Positions 1 to 7,772 of a DNA stretch of 64,000 bases are shown here, piece by piece. The notes beneath the pieces are model-generated. The model worked only from the letters and a program-made list of their open reading frames with translations, made no database searches and was not told the origin of the DNA. A program made the position numbers and the translations under genes. Source of the DNA: Lentibacillus sediminis (GTDB lineage Bacteria; Bacillota; Bacilli; Bacillales; Amphibacillaceae); contig NZ_NIXK01000003.1 of assembly GCF_002763455.1 (NCBI RefSeq), positions 248,001-312,000 of the forward strand, written 5' to 3'. How positions within the stretch are numbered: the stretch's first letter is position 1; each line of letters opens with the position of its first letter.

Positions 1-1
1 G

Positions 2-223
2 GCCAGAGAGATGGGTGTCACCAAAGTGCTCCAGGGAAATCTGGATCCGGCAATTTTGCTGGCAGATTGGGAAATCGCCGAGCGCAGAACAAAAATGATC
101 TTAAATGACGGTCTGGAAGATGGCCGCCATGTATTCAATCTCGGTCATGGCGTGACACCGGACATTCAGCCGGCCACTCTGAAGAAACTGACCGAGTACA
201 TTCATGGGTATACTGGAAAGTAA
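2..223 (+). CDS. hemE: Uroporphyrinogen decarboxylase HemE, C-terminal fragment
   Basis: This is the 3' end of a gene that begins before the window; the frame is open from base 2 and ends in TAA at 221-223. The product decarboxylates uroporphyrinogen III to coproporphyrinogen III in the cytoplasm. The visible tail holds the family's C-terminal signature: a VLQGNLDP stretch, then RHVFNLGHGV with the conserved GHG turn. It is followed 39 bases later by hemH and then hemY, the usual Firmicutes hemEHY operon, which supports the call. Only about 73 residues can be seen, so the N-terminal active site cannot be checked. Confidence 0.95.
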   Translation, partial: AREMGVTKVLQGNLDPAILLADWEIAERRTKMILNDGLEDGRHVFNLGHGVTPDIQPATLKKLTEYIHGYTGK

Positions 224-262
224 TTATGGAACAACAGATTTTTTCGAAGAGGTGTAGACATA

Positions 263-1198
263 ATGGCAAAACAAAAAATGGGACTACTCGTAATGGCATA
301 TGGAACGCCATATCAGGAGGCGGATATTGAACGGTATTACACGCATATCCGCCATGGAAGAAAGCCAGCGGAAGATGCACTGCAGGATTTGAAAGACCGT
401 TATAAAGCGATCGGCGGCATTTCCCCGCTCGCAAAGATCACCGAGCAGCAGGCACAAACGCTTGAGGCAAACTTAAATGCTCAGCAGGACGACTATGAAT
501 TTAAGGCATATATCGGCCTGAAACATATTGAACCATTTATCGAGGATGCAGTCGAGGAAATGGCGAAGGATGGCATCGAGCAGGCGATTTCCATCGTGCT
601 TGCACCGCATTACTCCACATTCAGCGTGAAAGCCTATAATGGCCGGGCGAATGAAGCTGCAGAGAAACACAGCATTTCTATCCAATCGGTGGAAAGCTGG
701 TATGACGAAGAGGGCTTTATTAAATTCTGGGCAAATGGGATCAACCGTATTTTCCAAGGCATGACACAGGAAGAGCAGGAAGAAGCTGTATTAATCGTTT
801 CCGCTCACAGTTTGCCGGAGAAAATTCTGCAAGATGGCGATCCTTATCCGGAGCAGCTTGCCGAAACAGCAAGACTGATTGTAGAGAAAACATTGATTAA
901 CAACTATGAAATCGGCTGGCAAAGTGAAGGGAACACCCCGGATCCATGGCTTGGCCCGGACGTGCAGGACTTGACCCGTGATCTGTATGAACAAAAAGGC
1001 TACCGTTCGTTCATCTATGCACCAGTCGGTTTTATTGCCGACCATCTGGAAGTCCTTTACGACAATGATTACGAGTGTAAAGTAGTCTGTGACGAACTGG
1101 GGGCTAATTACCATCGTCCGGAGATGCCGAACACGGATCCTTTGTTCATCGATACCCTGGCAAAAGTCGTATTAAATAAAACAAAAAGTGATGCGTAA
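263..1198 (+). CDS. hemH: Coproporphyrin III ferrochelatase HemH (CpfC)
   Basis: A 311-residue soluble ferrochelatase that inserts Fe2+ into the porphyrin; in Firmicutes the substrate is coproporphyrin III. The N-terminus [11 protein letters not shown] is typical. The catalytic His lies in SAHSLPEKI (H182), and the conserved acidic partner in DHLEVLYD (E263); these match the spacing of the B. subtilis enzyme (H183, E264). The [11 protein letters not shown] motif is present. Length equals that of the family. An AGAGGTG-like ribosome binding site precedes the ATG. The stop codon overlaps the hemY start by one base (TAATG), so the two are translationally coupled. Confidence 0.95.
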   Translation: MAKQKMGLLVMAYGTPYQEADIERYYTHIRHGRKPAEDALQDLKDRYKAIGGISPLAKITEQQAQTLEANLNAQQDDYEFKAYIGLKHIEPFIEDAVEEMAKDGIEQAISIVLAPHYSTFSVKAYNGRANEAAEKHSISIQSVESWYDEEGFIKFWANGINRIFQGMTQEEQEEAVLIVSAHSLPEKILQDGDPYPEQLAETARLIVEKTLINNYEIGWQSEGNTPDPWLGPDVQDLTRDLYEQKGYRSFIYAPVGFIADHLEVLYDNDYECKVVCDELGANYHRPEMPNTDPLFIDTLAKVVLNKTKSDA

Positions 1199-2604
1199 TG
1201 GCAGAGCAGAAAAATATCCTGATTGCAGGCGGCGGAATTACGGGTTTATCCGCCGCCTATTATTTACAGAAGGAAATCAAGCGGCACCAGCTCCCGTATC
1301 AGGTGAAATTGGTTGAAGCCAGTGACAGGGTCGGCGGGAAGATAAAAACACTGCACCGCGAAGGTTTTACCATTGAGCAGGGGCCGGACTCCCTTTTGGC
1401 AAGAAAGAAACCGGCGATGAAGCTGACAGAGGAACTGGGGCTGCAGGATAAAATTATCCGCAACGCAACAGGCCAGTCGTATATGCTGGTGAAAAATAAG
1501 CTGCATAAAATGCCTAAAGGCACCTATATGGGTGTGCCTAAAAAGGTTAGACCATTGCTGTCATCCAAACTGATTTCTCCGAAAGGAAAAGTCCGTGCGC
1601 TTGCCGATCTCGTCTTGCCAAGGGGGAAACAGGAAGAGGATCAGTCACTTGGTTCGTTTTTCCGCCGGCGATTCGGCAATCAGCTTGTTGTAAATCAAAT
1701 CGAACCATTGCTCTCCGGCATTCATTCGGGAGACATAAACGAAATGAGTCTGGAAGCAACCTATCCCGTCTTTCATGAGCTCGAGCAGACATATGGCAGT
1801 GTGATGAAAGGTTTGCGGAAAACTATTCCTGACCCGCCTGCAAAAAAGGGGCAGTCAACCGGGGCATTTTTCTCCTTTAAGGGAGGATTGGGGACCCTGA
1901 TCAATCGGCTGGAAGAGGCACTGGAACCGGGAACGATCATGTTAGATACAGCGGTTGATCATGTAGAAAAAAAGGAACACGGCTATCATGTGCTGTTTAG
2001 CAATGGCGAGGTATACCGAGCGGATGCTGTGGTGATGGCGACACCGCATTTTACTTTGCCTAAAATCTTCAGCCAGTATGATTTTTTTAAGGCGTTTCAG
2101 CGTGTTCCGGCAACATCCACGGCGAATGTAGTGCTGGCATTTGACGAGTCGGCAATAAAGAAAGATATTGACGGCACCGGTTTTCTGGTATCCCGAAGCA
2201 GTAATTACCGGATTACCGCATGCACTTGGACACATAAAAAGTGGCCTAACACGGCACCGGAGGGAAAAGCACTTTTGCGTTCCTATGTGGGCAGACCTGG
2301 TGATGAGGCCGTCGTTGATTTACCGGATGAGGAGCTCACCAAGCTGGTGCTGGATGATTTGCAGAAGACCATGAAATTAACGGCACAGCCCGAATTCAGT
2401 GTCGTGACACGCTGGAAAGATGCCCGTCCGCAATATACCGTCGGCCACATGCGCCGGCTTGAAGCGGTAAGGGGAGATATGCTCGAGCAGCTTCCAGGCG
2501 TGTTTGCAACCGGAAGTTCATTTGACGGTGTCGGCATCCCGGATTGTATTGAACAGGGGGAGAAGGCGGTTAGTGACGTATTGGGTTATTTGGATAATGC
2601 ATAA
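1198..2604 (+). CDS. hemY: Coproporphyrinogen III oxidase HemY (CgoX)
   Basis: A 468-residue FAD-dependent oxidase that oxidises coproporphyrinogen III to coproporphyrin III in the coproporphyrin-dependent haem pathway. A Rossmann FAD-binding motif GGGITGLSAAYYL lies at residues 11-23, and the C-terminal FAD-contacting motif VGIPDCIEQGEKAV is near residues 445-458. It is the third gene of the hemEHY unit, with its ATG overlapping the hemH stop. A strong bidirectional hairpin terminator follows 17 bases after the stop. The sequence shows no defect. Confidence 0.95.
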   Translation: MAEQKNILIAGGGITGLSAAYYLQKEIKRHQLPYQVKLVEASDRVGGKIKTLHREGFTIEQGPDSLLARKKPAMKLTEELGLQDKIIRNATGQSYMLVKNKLHKMPKGTYMGVPKKVRPLLSSKLISPKGKVRALADLVLPRGKQEEDQSLGSFFRRRFGNQLVVNQIEPLLSGIHSGDINEMSLEATYPVFHELEQTYGSVMKGLRKTIPDPPAKKGQSTGAFFSFKGGLGTLINRLEEALEPGTIMLDTAVDHVEKKEHGYHVLFSNGEVYRADAVVMATPHFTLPKIFSQYDFFKAFQRVPATSTANVVLAFDESAIKKDIDGTGFLVSRSSNYRITACTWTHKKWPNTAPEGKALLRSYVGRPGDEAVVDLPDEELTKLVLDDLQKTMKLTAQPEFSVVTRWKDARPQYTVGHMRRLEAVRGDMLEQLPGVFATGSSFDGVGIPDCIEQGEKAVSDVLGYLDNA

Positions 2605-2621
2605 CAAATTATAATGAACAC

Positions 2622-2660
2622 AAAAACAGCCGGAGGAGACGCCACCGGCTGTTTTTTTTA
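2622..2660. terminator. Bidirectional intrinsic terminator between hemY and pepF
   Basis: A 12-bp stem AAAAACAGCCGG / CCGGCTGTTTTT with an 11-base loop, followed by a T run on the plus strand and preceded by an A run that serves the minus strand. It sits between the convergent hemY and pepF genes and can end both transcripts. Confidence 0.9.
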
Positions 2661-2664
2661 TTTC

Positions 2665-4479
2665 TTACTCATAACTCTTTTCCAGCTCATCCACGAGAGA
2701 ACCGACATATGCCACTGCTTCTTTAATAGCATCCGGTTTGGACATATCCACTCCGGCATGCTTGATCAAATCAAGCGGCTTCATGGTACCGCCGGCTTTC
2801 AGGACTTCCAGCCAGCGATCCACTGCAGGCTGTCCCTCTGTCTGGATTTTCTGTGCCATCGCGGTAGAAACCGTCAGGCCAGCAGAATAGGTGTATGGGT
2901 AAAGCCCCATGTAATAGTGCTGCTGGCGCATCCAGGTCAGACCAGCACCTTCATCCAGTTTGACCGCATCTCCCCAGAAATTTTCCAGTGCTTCCAGTTT
3001 TTGCTCAGACAAGACATTTGCTGTAAGCGGCGTGCCATTTTCTGCAAGGTTATAGACACGGCGCTGGTATTCTCCTTCCAGCAAGTGGGTGACAAAATTA
3101 TGATAGTACGTCCCGAGCAGCTGTGTAATTACCCAGCGCTTCATCCGCTTATCATCGGTTTTTGACAGCAAATGATTGGCAAGCAGCATTTCGTTCAAAG
3201 TAGATGGCGCTTCAATGAAATAGGTAGACGGCCGCGTGTTGGCAAGCGTCTGATTTTCCCCGGCCAGGTATAGATGCCCTGCATGGCCCAATTCATGAGC
3301 AAGAACGAAAGCGCCACGCATCGTATCTGTCCAGGTAATCAGGATATACGGATGGACGCCATAAGGGCTGGCACAAAAAGCTCCGGTCGCTTTGCCGACA
3401 TTGTCTGAGCGGTCCACCCAGCGGTCGTTAATGCCATGTTTCATGATCTCCAGGTATTCCGGTCCCATTACTTTCAACGCTTCCAAAATCGTCTCCGATG
3501 CTTCTTCATAGCTTGTTTTCGGATTGAATTCCGGATCGAGCGGTGCTTTTAAATCGGAAAAGTGCAGCTCGTCCAAGCTCAGTTTTTCCTTTTTCAATTT
3601 GGCAAAGCGCTGCATATGCGATGCCAATTCTTTTTGAATAACATCCAACTGATTATGGTACATGTCCTGATTCACTTGCTGTGGCTGCAGAAGCATATCT
3701 GTGACAGATTCATAGCCGCGCAGCCGGGACATGGTTACCTGTTTGGTCACCTCTGTAGCATAATTGGCGGCAATTGTATTCTTATACTGATTCAATGTGT
3801 TGATAAACGAATCATAGGCAGCCCGGCGCAATGTTGTATCTTCGGCAAATTCATAGCGGTCCTCGTATAATGCCGCCGACATTGGGTGTTCGTTTCCGGC
3901 ATCGTCTTTAATGGAGTCAAATTCCATGTCTGACGATTTGCTGCGCTGATAGATCATATGCGGGGCATTATGTACTTCACTCAGTGCAGCCAGTGTTTCT
4001 TCAATCTCCGGTGCGAGCGTAAAGGGTTTTTCCTCCAGAACATCCTCCAGCGGTTTTTTATACGTCTTCAGCTCGGGCTCTTCCTGAATATATTTTTCAA
4101 TTGTTTCCGTTGAAAGCTCCAGCAATTCCGACTGGATAAATGAGAGTTTGGCACTGATTGCAGCTGTTGCTGCAGCCACTCTGGCGGAATCGCGCTGATT
4201 ATCCGCATCTGTCCCGTCAGCACTGCTCTTTAGATTGGCATAAACGGCAACCCGGATTACCCGCTTCTGGAAATTCTCCTGTGCTTTCAATCCGCTTAAC
4301 AGATTGCTGGCACTTGAAGTGAGGCTGCCTTTATATTGGGTTACCTCTGTGATATCTTCCTGAACCTGCGTCAGTTCTTTTTCCCATGCTTCATGAGAGG
4401 AAAATAAGTCGCTCAGATCCCATGTCTGCTCCACAGGAACCTCCTGACGCTCCCATCGTGTTGTTTGAGTCGTTGTCAT
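2665..4479 (-). CDS. pepF: Oligoendopeptidase F (M3B zinc metallopeptidase)
   Basis: A 604-residue cytoplasmic metallopeptidase that cleaves medium-length peptides. The zinc site is AHELGHAGH (H395, E396, H399), followed about 25 residues on by the second-helix motif IEAPSTLNEMLLANHLL that supplies the third ligand Glu. The N-terminal RWERQEVPVEQTWDLSDLF region is typical of PepF. The open frame runs 11 codons further upstream, but the GGAAAGGGGA ribosome binding site lies at proper spacing only for the ATG at 4479 (MTTTQ), so I chose that start. Monocistronic, convergent with hemY. It belongs to the bacillus PepF family that also includes YjbG. Confidence 0.92.
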   Translation of the reverse strand: MTTTQTTRWERQEVPVEQTWDLSDLFSSHEAWEKELTQVQEDITEVTQYKGSLTSSASNLLSGLKAQENFQKRVIRVAVYANLKSSADGTDADNQRDSARVAAATAAISAKLSFIQSELLELSTETIEKYIQEEPELKTYKKPLEDVLEEKPFTLAPEIEETLAALSEVHNAPHMIYQRSKSSDMEFDSIKDDAGNEHPMSAALYEDRYEFAEDTTLRRAAYDSFINTLNQYKNTIAANYATEVTKQVTMSRLRGYESVTDMLLQPQQVNQDMYHNQLDVIQKELASHMQRFAKLKKEKLSLDELHFSDLKAPLDPEFNPKTSYEEASETILEALKVMGPEYLEIMKHGINDRWVDRSDNVGKATGAFCASPYGVHPYILITWTDTMRGAFVLAHELGHAGHLYLAGENQTLANTRPSTYFIEAPSTLNEMLLANHLLSKTDDKRMKRWVITQLLGTYYHNFVTHLLEGEYQRRVYNLAENGTPLTANVLSEQKLEALENFWGDAVKLDEGAGLTWMRQQHYYMGLYPYTYSAGLTVSTAMAQKIQTEGQPAVDRWLEVLKAGGTMKPLDLIKHAGVDMSKPDAIKEAVAYVGSLVDELEKSYE

Positions 4480-4603
4480 ATCCATTCCCCTTTCCAAACT
4501 ATTTCGATACACTAAATAATTATACTACAAAAACAACTAGAATGATAATATTTTTCTGATTTTAGAGGTAAAGATTTTGTCTTTGATATGATCAGAATAC
4601 CTG

Positions 4604-5161
4604 TAAACTGCGACGTAACTCCTGCCGCTACGGAAATCCATTCCGCTTTCCGCGGGAAGCTGGTGAGCTCCCTTGTGAAGTGAGCACTTCGGGGTCTCAC
4701 CTAGGCTTTTCTTCCCGCAGGAGTCTCTATGTATTTCCTTCGCTGTCGGTGTTGTTTTTCAAATCAATTGCACAAGTCTCCCTTATTGATGGTTTATTGG
4801 AGCGAAGGACCGCCGACTACAGTTGGAATATCACGAGTCTAGCCCTGAGTCCAGCCTATTTTTCGTAAGCAGTCTAAGGTCGTGCCCGCGGGAAGACTGC
4901 CCTAAGTGGAATTAACCATCAAAAATAGATGTTGTTTTTATAAATTTGACAAGCAGTAAATCAACAAAGCACTCCGTCAGCGGAGGAAATACCCCGAGAC
5001 TCCTGCGGGACGGTAAGCATAGGTGAGACCCCACAGCGCGGTCAGCGCTTCGGAGGCTCACTAGCGCCCGCGGAAAGCGAGGGGTATTTCCGGAGCGAGA
5101 GTTAATGCTCCATAATCATTAATCGTTATGTCGCAGTTTTTTTCCATCAACTGCGACATAA
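4604..5161. repeat. Composite palindromic repeat element (two type-1 copies in opposite orientation around a degenerate type-2 copy)
   Basis: A gene-free stretch of about 550 bases. A type-1 repeat in reverse orientation (about 4621-4750) and one in forward orientation (about 4972-5098) carry the core GGAAATACCCC...GGGGTATTTCC with inner CTCCTGCGGGA and CCCGCGGAAAGCG arms. Between them (about 4797-4910) lies a decayed reverse copy of a second repeat type, recognisable by its TTGGAGCGAAGG, CACGAGTCTAG and GTGCCCGCGGGAAG segments. The outer ends are ACTGCGACGTAACT at 4607 and TTATGTCGCAGT at 5126, an inverted pair; a further AACTGCGACATAA follows at 5149. The same modules recur near 7.4, 12.0-12.4 and 45.3-45.7 kb. 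A 62-codon open frame here reads only repeat sequence and was not called. Confidence 0.75.
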
Positions 5162-5221
5162 ATAAGCAACAAAACATACGAAAAAAGCTTTAAAAAGACA
5201 ATAAATTAGAAACATCACAAG

Positions 5222-5262
5222 TAAAAACAAATACCAGCAGCCAAGTAATAGCTGCTGGTAGA
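5222..5262 (-). terminator. Intrinsic terminator of yhfH
   Basis: A perfect 10-bp stem TACCAGCAGC / GCTGCTGGTA with a 9-base loop, followed on the minus strand by TTTGTTTTTACT. It lies 46 bases downstream of the yhfH stop codon. Confidence 0.75.
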
Positions 5263-5307
5263 TAGCAGAATCTTGTTGTAGTACAGTTAAAATAGATACA
5301 GAGGTTA

Positions 5308-5436
5308 TCAGCTTGCAGGGGAATCGCAGTCATCGCATAGATTGCCGTAACAGTCGGCTTTTTCTACAATCGGGTTCCCGCATTCGCGGCATTTCTTTCT
5401 AGGCAACGTCCGAAAAAATTCCAGCACATTCATCAT
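5308..5436 (-). CDS. yhfH: YhfH-like small zinc-ribbon protein, 42 residues
   Basis: A short gene below usual open-frame cut-offs. An AGGAGG box stands 9 bases before the first of two adjacent ATG codons. The product begins MMNVLEFFRTLP and has two cysteine pairs, CRECG and CDDC, with a further CYGN Cys, the pattern of a tiny zinc ribbon. I recognise it as YhfH, which in B. subtilis lies next to yhfI, the next gene here, transcribed divergently. The molecular role is unknown. A sigma-A-like promoter lies upstream and a perfect hairpin terminator downstream, so it looks like a real monocistronic gene. Confidence 0.8.
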   Translation of the reverse strand: MMNVLEFFRTLPRKKCRECGNPIVEKADCYGNLCDDCDSPAS

Positions 5437-5468
5437 GGCACACAGCCTCCTAAAAGATTGATAATCTT

Positions 5469-5498
5469 ATTGTATTATAACAGTATTCATTAAGTCAA
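5469..5498 (-). promoter_or_regulatory. Probable sigma-A promoter of yhfH
   Basis: On the minus strand, TTGACT (-35) and TACAAT (-10) are separated by 18 bases; the -10 lies about 20 bases before the AGGAGG of yhfH. Inferred from consensus only. Confidence 0.45.
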
Positions 5499-5537
5499 TG
5501 CTGTGTTACAACAAACTCAAAAATGGAGGAAAAACCT

Positions 5538-6275
5538 ATGAAACTTACTGTACTTGGCTTCTGGGGAGGGTACCCTGCGGTAAATGGGGCTACATCTTCA
5601 TATTTACTGGAAAAGGATGGATTTTCATTATTAATTGATGCCGGCAGCGGTTCTTTGTCAAAGCTGCAGAATTACTGCCACGTGACCGAATTGGATGCCG
5701 TGATCTTGTCACATTACCATCATGACCACGTCGCGGACATCGGGGTGCTGCAATATGCCCGGCTCGTGCAATCATTTGTGACGAATAAGAAAGACATTTT
5801 GCCAATCTATGGACATACCGAGGATGAGCAGGGCTTTCAACAATTAACCCATGAGTACACAAAAGGCGTTGAGTACAATCCGGAGAAACAGCTTGATATC
5901 GGCCCATTTTCCATTACATTCCTGAAAACGATCCACCCAGTGCCATGCTTCGGAATGCGGATAACAGACGGTGAAAAAGTGGTCGTCTATACAGCGGATA
6001 CGAGTTATCAAAATGGATGGATCCAATTCGCAAAAGATGCTGATCTGCTGATTACCGATTGCAATTTTTACGCAGCGCAGGATGGATCGGGTGCAGGCCA
6101 TATGACCAGTGCAGAAGGCGGATCGATTGCCGAAGAGGCAGACGTGAAAACACTGTTGCTCAGTCATCTGCCGCAATATGGAGAGATTCATCAGCTTGCA
6201 GAAGAAGCAAAACAGCACTTCGGCGGGACGGTACAGCTGGCAGAAGAGGGCTGGACATGGGGACCTTCCTCCTGA
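5538..6275 (+). CDS. yhfI: MBL-fold metallohydrolase YhfI
   Basis: A 245-residue metallo-beta-lactamase fold hydrolase of the YhfI/RNase Z-like branch. The metal-binding motif SHYHHDHVADIG gives HxHxDH at residues 59-64; further ligands are TIHPVPCFGMRI, the YTADTSY Asp and LLSHLPQYG near the C-terminus. The substrate is unknown; relatives include RNase Z and phosphodiesterases, but the RNase Z exosite arm is not evident. The open frame extends five codons upstream, but the TGGAGG box fits the ATG at 5538, so I use that start. It is followed by lplJ, as in B. subtilis. Confidence 0.85.
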   Translation: MKLTVLGFWGGYPAVNGATSSYLLEKDGFSLLIDAGSGSLSKLQNYCHVTELDAVILSHYHHDHVADIGVLQYARLVQSFVTNKKDILPIYGHTEDEQGFQQLTHEYTKGVEYNPEKQLDIGPFSITFLKTIHPVPCFGMRITDGEKVVVYTADTSYQNGWIQFAKDADLLITDCNFYAAQDGSGAGHMTSAEGGSIAEEADVKTLLLSHLPQYGEIHQLAEEAKQHFGGTVQLAEEGWTWGPSS

Positions 6276-6352
6276 ACGGTTTCTTTTGCTTGTCCTTTCT
6301 CATTGCAGTAAACTAATAAGGAGCAGAGAATTTTAGTAGGAGGTATGAACGA

Positions 6353-7348
6353 ATGAAATTCATTGATAATGAAGGCATCCTCGATCCGACCATCAATTTG
6401 GCCATTGAGGAATACATTCTGGAAAATTTCGGGGAAAAGGATACATACTTGCTTTTTTATGTCAACAAACCCTCGATTATTATCGGCCGCAACCAAAATT
6501 CCGTGGAAGAAATCAATACGGAATATGTGGATAAAAACGGCATTAATGTGGTTCGGCGCTTGTCTGGCGGCGGGGCAGTATATCATGATGAGCAAAATCT
6601 GAATTTCAGCTTTATTACCAAAGATGATGGGGACAGCTTCCAAAACTTTGCCAAGTTCACCCAGCCAATGGTGGAAGCGCTCAATAATATCGGCGTGCCG
6701 GCAGAAATGCAGGGAAGGAATGACCTTGCTGCAGGTGGCCGGAAAATCTCCGGCAATGCGATGTTTTCTACCAGAGGACGGATGTTCAGTCATGGCACCT
6801 TGATGCTCGATTCGGAAATTGAAAATGTCGTGGAAGCACTGAATGTAAGAAAGGAAAAAATCGAATCAAAAGGGATTAAATCCATTCGCAGCCGTGTGGC
6901 CAACATCTCGGAATTTCTTGATGAAAAAATCTCCATGAATGAGTTCAAGGCCCTGATTCTCCGCCATGTGTTTGAGGTGGAAGATTTAAACGATGTGCCG
7001 CAATATAAATTGACAGAGAAAGACTGGGAGAACATCCATGAAATCTCCCGCAATCGCTACCAGAAATGGGAATGGAACTATGGAAAATCTCCGGCATTCA
7101 ATGTGCAGGAAACGCATAAATTTGATGCAGGTTTCGTTGATGTTCGCCTGGATGTGAAAAAAGGCATCATTGAAAACTGCAAAATTTACGGGGACTTTTT
7201 TGGGATGGGACAAATCAAAGACCTGGAAAATGAGCTGATTGGCGTACGTCATGAACGCAAATCCATTGAAGAAGCCCTTTCCGATGTCGATGTTTCCTAT
7301 TACCTCGGCAGAATATCTAAGGAAGATTTTATTAATCTGGTTTACTGA
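6353..7348 (+). CDS. lplJ: Lipoate-protein ligase LplJ
   Basis: A 331-residue cytoplasmic ligase that activates free lipoate with ATP and attaches it to lipoyl domains such as GcvH or E2 subunits. The biotin/lipoyl-ligase fold motif RRLSGGGAVYHDEQNLNFS is at about residues 69-87, followed by GRNDLAAGGRKISGNA, which carries the substrate-binding Lys. The C-terminal accessory domain of LplA-type enzymes is present (residues about 240-331). An AGGAGG box precedes the ATG. It follows yhfI and ends in a hairpin terminator. Confidence 0.92.
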   Translation: MKFIDNEGILDPTINLAIEEYILENFGEKDTYLLFYVNKPSIIIGRNQNSVEEINTEYVDKNGINVVRRLSGGGAVYHDEQNLNFSFITKDDGDSFQNFAKFTQPMVEALNNIGVPAEMQGRNDLAAGGRKISGNAMFSTRGRMFSHGTLMLDSEIENVVEALNVRKEKIESKGIKSIRSRVANISEFLDEKISMNEFKALILRHVFEVEDLNDVPQYKLTEKDWENIHEISRNRYQKWEWNYGKSPAFNVQETHKFDAGFVDVRLDVKKGIIENCKIYGDFFGMGQIKDLENELIGVRHERKSIEEALSDVDVSYYLGRISKEDFINLVY

Positions 7349-7350
7349 AG

Positions 7351-7383
7351 AAAAGCGGCTCTCATGCGAAGGGCCGCTTTTTC
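7351..7383 (+). terminator. Intrinsic terminator of lplJ
   Basis: Stem AAAGCGGC / GCCGCTTT followed by a T run, three bases after the lplJ stop codon. Confidence 0.85.
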
Positions 7384-7387
7384 TATA

Positions 7388-7530
7388 AACTGCGGCATAA
7401 CCCTGCCGCTGCGAAAATACCCTTCGTGCACCTTCGGAAAGCGGCCGAGCCCCCTTGTGAGATGCGCATTTCGGAGTTTCGCCTAAGCTTTTCTTCCCGC
7501 AGGTGTCTTTGGGTATTTCCTCCGCTGGTG
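7388..7530 (-). repeat. Type-1 palindromic repeat, single copy, reverse orientation
   Basis: The stretch begins ACTGCGGCATAACCCTGC, carries the reversed arms CTTCCCGCAGG and GGGTATTTCCTCCGCTG, and so is a reverse copy of the type-1 module seen at 4.6-5.1, 12.3 and 45.5 kb. It fills most of the gap between the lplJ terminator and the lcfB promoter; no gene is visible in it. Confidence 0.75.
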
Positions 7531-7631
7531 ATGTGCTTTTTATCGCGTTTTTAGACAAGTGTCCATTCAGCGATCCATTTGCTTTCATACTCTTTTCATG
7601 GCACCGAAGACAGACGATGATAGCGCTTTCC

Positions 7632-7660
7632 TTGAAAACGTTTCCTCTATGAGTTATACT
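7632..7660 (+). promoter_or_regulatory. Probable sigma-A promoter of lcfB with overlapping cre-like site
   Basis: TTGAAA and TATACT are separated by exactly 17 bases. The segment TGAAAACGTTTCCT (7633-7646) matches the CcpA operator consensus at 12 of 14 positions and overlaps the -35 box, suggesting glucose repression. The site lies about 110 bases before the lcfB start. Confidence 0.5.
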
Positions 7661-7728
7661 AATTAAGAAAGAAATATGAAAATTCACCCCTTTGCCAAGG
7701 TAGCAAAGGAAATTTTTTATCATCAAAA

Positions 7729-7746
7729 TGAATGGTTATTCATTCA
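7729..7746 (+). promoter_or_regulatory. FadR (YsiA)-type operator upstream of lcfB
   Basis: The palindrome TGAATGGTTATTCATTCA matches the recalled B. subtilis FadR consensus (TGAATGA-N4-TCATTCA) at 16 of 18 positions. It lies in the lcfB leader, 27 bases before the start codon. FadR represses fatty acid degradation genes and is released by long-chain acyl-CoA, the product of the enzyme encoded here. Confidence 0.65.
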
Positions 7747-7772
7747 TTGAAAAAAAGAGAGAGGGGAAGCAA

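Noticed and set aside
2614-3165. 183-codon plus-strand open frame opposite pepF
   Set aside because: Antisense shadow of a clear pepF gene; it begins inside the hemY terminator and has no recognisable protein features.
4540-4565. Possible PerR/Fur-like box near the pepF promoter (TAGAATGATAATATT)
   Set aside because: Only about 11 of 14 consensus positions match in a very AT-rich region, and pepF is not a known target; too weak to report as a site.
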